Positions 6,601 to 6,856 of a stretch of 6,856 nucleotides of DNA are shown in pieces. The stretch spans positions 1 through 6,856 of the forward strand of contig CALFOA010000260.1 in the NCBI GenBank assembly GCA_937919795.1. Direction: 5' to 3'. Position 1 is the stretch's first letter, and each line of letters begins with the position of its first letter. The DNA is from an uncultured Neisseria sp. (GTDB taxonomy: Bacteria > Pseudomonadota > Gammaproteobacteria > Burkholderiales > Neisseriaceae). Both the position numbers and the translations under genes were made by a program. The notes below the pieces were generated by a model that was not told the origin of the DNA, ran no database searches, and saw only the letters and a program-made list of their open reading frames with translations.

Positions 6601-6646
6601 GGTTTGATTGTTCGCGAGGATCAGGTAAAGCATCCTTTTGTCTCAT
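3641..6646 (-). CDS. Large RTX-type serralysin-like (M10) zinc metalloprotease with adhesin-like N-terminus
   Basis: Predicted secreted calcium-dependent protease of 1001 residues, about twice the usual serralysin length. Domains in order: acidic N-terminus with no Sec signal; hydrophobic stretch at about 111-131 (WWLVGGTLLGAGILAATLGG); Ser/Thr/Asn/Asp-rich linker to about 205; two Ig-like modules (about 206-300 and 325-424); metalloprotease domain (about 436-680); M10 C-terminal beta-roll region with RTX blocks at 766-824 and 863-904; and a C-terminus containing YDADGSGSGSAV, typical of type I secretion substrates. The zinc site is HETLHSLGFEHP (HExxHxxGxxHP), giving H582, H586, H592 and catalytic E583. 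The Met-turn reads LLSY, so Leu616 replaces the usual Met, while Tyr618, the serralysin zinc-switch tyrosine, is kept. I choose the ATG at 6646 because GGAGAAAG lies just upstream; an in-frame ATG at 6691 would add 15 residues but has no such site. No type I secretion genes or protease inhibitor gene are in view. The substrate is unknown; a role in surface or host protein degradation is inferred. Confidence 0.88.
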   Translation of the reverse strand: MRQKDALPDPREQSNPAAETAIESLASSDAAVNAEYFFNDYVYIGEHTDAGLDFIQDISLDDYEVMWTASAAPYRQYAAAGVEAVDTAVDSDLLAADIGAGESASAGSNANWWLVGGTLLGAGILAATLGGSDDSDDTPSRTHEAATDSPSQSNAENVDVAGQSNTDHSAANHVSSESNHHTAAQTTESQATATARTAGEEVANTAAIRFSEGLGSDAVLSNSDGLVTLNGNLSADDSTLQNYLAQGWISQLQITIGEKTYLADVDADSLTYRFQAQAADLAAAAGSPIRIEPVVSPVASLEGTQLADTYLLNHGMPAADASAVHISLQDSLNGSVIAGSPGSYTVAEGFSDTTLIGGSISGATTGDRVELSVNNQAYSAEIAADGTFNAAVRTADLAADSDRQVEARLLDSDGNAVAEGDQHYALAAESDGSSGNISAQNELPYFINALNNGATAQGYLGDSSKWAGIGSGLNVSYAFDGGSGLDRISGATLGNNLAFSNQQMADIKALLSKISEYANITFTEAADTGSADLAFYLDDLGSAGLANSYGYAYTGGDVHFSSTLYGADDAFSKGDGPLTVLHETLHSLGFEHPFELGDNNSETLAEQENSTEFTLLSYNFADLAKTNDLRAFDLAALHYNYGVNAAQRSGNDVYTFNAFNRGTADGGIYVWDGAGVDTFDASAAEAGVTVNLTPGSWNYIGEKSQYLAATGSENVDYSTLLGTSANSNIIDGWNNTTNSANYVTGTQQAVYATGQSFIGYGTQIENLIGSAHNDTLTGNDADNQIEGGAGNDTLVGGAGNDSLIGGAGDDQMSGGLGDDSYYVDSSGDVVAEQGGEGNDTVYSTVDHTLGANLENLTLLGATDIRGTGNDDNNIIIGNSGSNWLSGGLGNDTLTGGGGDDYFVFNDLLNGGTDTITDFSYGSDKLAFSDLLFDSADINLDGFIAFHNEQVNANTRLIYNSSEQSLAYDADGSGSGSAVTFANLALDEQTEAAKLISLVNQV
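3935..4060 (-). repeat. RTX nonapeptide block 2 of the metalloprotease
   Basis: Encodes residues 863-904, with degenerate and then good calcium-binding nonapeptides of the GGxGxDxUx type: GNSGSNWLS, GGLGNDTLT, GGGGDDYFV. It should form the second calcium-stabilised beta-roll, close to the secretion signal. Confidence 0.85.
4175..4351 (-). repeat. RTX nonapeptide block 1 of the metalloprotease
   Basis: Encodes residues 766-824, with about five successive nonapeptides including GGAGNDTLV, GGAGNDSLI, GGAGDDQMS and GGLGDDSYY. This is the classical parallel beta-roll, which folds when it meets calcium outside the cell. Confidence 0.9.
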
Positions 6647-6650
6647 CAGT

Positions 6651-6658
6651 CTTTCTCC
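6651..6658 (-). promoter_or_regulatory. Ribosome binding site setting the metalloprotease start
   Basis: GGAGAAAG on the minus strand, with GGAG eight bases before the ATG at 6646. It supports that start over the upstream in-frame ATG at 6691. Confidence 0.75.
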
Positions 6659-6691
6659 ATCATTGAAACTTACTACGCATCTAAGCGTCAT

Positions 6692-6856
6692 AACGTATCA
6701 CAAACAGAGCCTTACGCCGCCAAAAGGTTGCATGCCAAAATATAATCACTTGGAAAATAAAACCTTTATTTTCTATTTTTACAAAAATTAATATTAGAAA
6801 GTTGATTAAAAGAGTTTATATATCACCAAATGCATCTTCTATGCTTGCTAAGATCG
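6692..6856 (-). other. AT-rich upstream region of the metalloprotease gene
   Basis: This stretch is markedly more AT-rich than the gene and has no supported coding frame. On the minus strand TATATT (6744-6739) is a candidate -10 about 90 bases before the start, but no fitting -35 is visible. The promoter is probably in here but cannot be fixed by eye. Confidence 0.4.

Noticed and set aside
6647..6691. 15-residue N-terminal extension of the metalloprotease
   Set aside because: The ATG at 6646 is preceded by GGAGAAAG at good spacing, whereas no such site is seen before 6691.
6741..6746. TATAAT on the + strand as a rightward promoter
   Set aside because: No -35 at workable spacing and no supported gene to the right before the window ends; likely chance in AT-rich DNA.

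Overview
The window most likely comes from a member of the Neisseriaceae. The evidence is three copies of the 12-mer TGCCTGTCTGAA (or its complement) within 60 bases near position 3580. This is the TG-wadDUS dialect of the neisserial DNA uptake sequence, associated (from memory, not searched) with Neisseria wadsworthii, N. shayeganii and relatives. The chromosomal genes around the copies have moderately GC-rich codon use, while the left end of the window is clearly more AT-rich.

Layout, left to right. (1) Positions 1-669 are AT-rich and hold no convincing gene. They contain two terminator-like hairpins (301-321 and 395-440). (2) Positions 670-1966 hold a broken tcuA-tcuB pair (tricarballylate/citrate-type oxidation) on the + strand. 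TcuA lacks its N-terminal FAD-binding third. TcuB stops about 80 residues in, just after its two cysteine clusters, and runs into an unrelated acidic tail. The protein sequence and base composition recall Acinetobacter-type TcuAB, so this looks like an imported, decaying fragment. (3) Positions 1967-2188 separate two convergent genes and contain a GC-rich repeat family: a perfect 30-base inverted repeat and a degenerate third copy that reaches the stop codon of the next gene. (4) Positions 2189-3472 (minus strand) hold an intact CNNM/CBS-domain membrane protein of the YtfL/PaeA type, with a good extended -10 promoter. (5) Positions 3550-3611 carry the uptake-sequence triplet. Two of the three copies form the stem of a terminator for the gene to the right. 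(6) Positions 3641-6646 (minus strand) hold a large predicted secreted protein of 1001 residues. It has an RTX-adhesin-like N-terminus, two Ig-like modules, a serralysin-type (M10) zinc metalloprotease domain and two blocks of RTX calcium-binding nonapeptides. (7) The AT-rich right edge is probably its upstream region.

The genes do not form a single pathway. The two minus-strand genes are separated by a terminator and a promoter, so they are probably independent units. The gene for the type I secretion machinery that the protease should need is not in the window. The most notable points are the architecture of the protease and its Met-to-Leu change in the Met-turn, the chimeric end of the tcuB remnant, and the repeat cluster between the convergent genes. 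No wholly new multi-gene system can be supported from this sequence.
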